This document shows, piece after piece, positions 25,844 through 26,014 of a DNA stretch of 26,014 nt. Below the pieces are notes generated by a model. That model did no database searches. It was not told where the DNA came from and worked only from the letters and a program-made list of their open reading frames with translations. The first letter of the stretch is position 1; the number at the start of each line of letters is the position of its first letter. The translations under genes were made by a program, and so were the position numbers. The stretch lies in the NCBI GenBank assembly GCA_900128565.1, contig LT635988.1, forward strand, positions 1 to 26,014, written 5' to 3'. The stretch is from Stramenopiles sp. TOSAG23-6 (lineage: Eukaryota > Sar).

Positions 25844-26014
25844 TCATACTAATTCGTGGTGACCGTCTTCAGCATAGTCAACATCAGACCCAGAGTCTTC
25901 TGCTGCTGCTTCTTCTGCTGCTTCTTTAGCTGCTGCTGCTTCTTCTGCTGCTTCTTTAGCTGCTGCTGCTTCTTCTGCTGCTTCTTTAGCTGCTGCTGCT
26001 TCTTCTGCTGCTTC
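25844..26014 (-). CDS. C-terminal end of an Ala/Glu-repeat protein (5' part outside window)
   Basis: The minus strand is open from the right edge to a TGA at 25844-25846, giving 56 residues. Three complete 10-residue units EAAEEAAAAK and a partial fourth are followed by an acidic tail, EDSGSDVDYAEDGHHELV. The 30-bp repeat unit (plus strand 25901-25930, 25931-25960, 25961-25990, then partial) is essentially perfect. Such a sequence should form a long charged alpha helix. The protein family cannot be told from this fragment. Confidence 0.6.
   Translation of the reverse strand, partial: EAAEEAAAAKEAAEEAAAAKEAAEEAAAAKEAAEEAAAEDSGSDVDYAEDGHHELV
25901..26014. repeat. 30-bp tandem repeat running off the right edge
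   Basis: Units of 30 bp beginning TGCTGCTGCTTCTTCTGCTG repeat from 25901 with no visible substitutions, three whole and one partial, and continue past the window. They are in frame with the minus-strand CDS. Confidence 0.95.

Overview
The window is nuclear DNA of an AT-rich, gene-dense unicellular eukaryote. Long uninterrupted ORFs, the RNA polymerase III, DOT1-like, USP and TMEM184 families, and spliceosomal-type intron signals all point that way. A stramenopile or another protist lineage is plausible, but nothing here fixes the taxon.

Region 1 (1 to about 9.2-10 kb) is a large transposon-like unit. A plus-strand gene (exons 66-2800, 2893-4749, 4850-4961) encodes one polypeptide of at least 1,567 residues: Mutator-like (MULE) transposase, zinc knuckle, TDKHVPKS-type repeats, ubiquitin-specific protease (USP), PHD finger and Ulp1/SENP SUMO protease. 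Both protease active sites are intact. Its stop codon lies 23 bp from the stop of a convergent minus-strand gene (9208-4985) for a 1,407-residue protein of unknown family with one IQ-like motif and a poly-Thr stretch. Non-coding DNA at 9209-10207 carries a palindrome and three copies of a 17-bp direct repeat and may hold the right end of the element; the left end is outside the window.

Region 2 (10.2-13.0 kb, minus strand) holds a TMEM184/organic-solute-transporter-alpha membrane protein and an unrecognised secretory-pathway protein with three C-terminal membrane segments. Region 3 (13.3-19.5 kb, plus) holds two tandem paralogous ABCB-like half-transporters. They share two sharply bounded, nearly identical DNA tracts in otherwise diverged genes, which is a gene-conversion pattern. 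Region 4 (19.9-23.5 kb, plus) holds a DOT1-like methyltransferase in three exons and a USP deubiquitinase in two. Region 5 (23.6-26.0 kb) holds a WW-domain membrane protein with a TMEM242-like tail (minus), a likely RNA polymerase III subunit RPC7/Rpc31 (plus), and the C-terminal end of an Ala/Glu-repeat protein running in from the right edge (minus).

The most striking signal is the intron set. Every intron I can support is a copy of one 92-101 bp sequence family (five complete copies, one partial at the left edge). The copies share a 5' end close to GTAYGTTTT, a T-rich body, an internal GAAATTTTGTACCTAAC block and a 3' end CCAAAATACAT. Reading-frame and protein-family continuity place all five splice junctions at the same element position, with the intron running from GT (one GC) to AT before an exonic G, not AG. 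The ends are partly complementary. This looks like an introner family with a non-canonical 3' splice site, present both in a transposon and in host genes.
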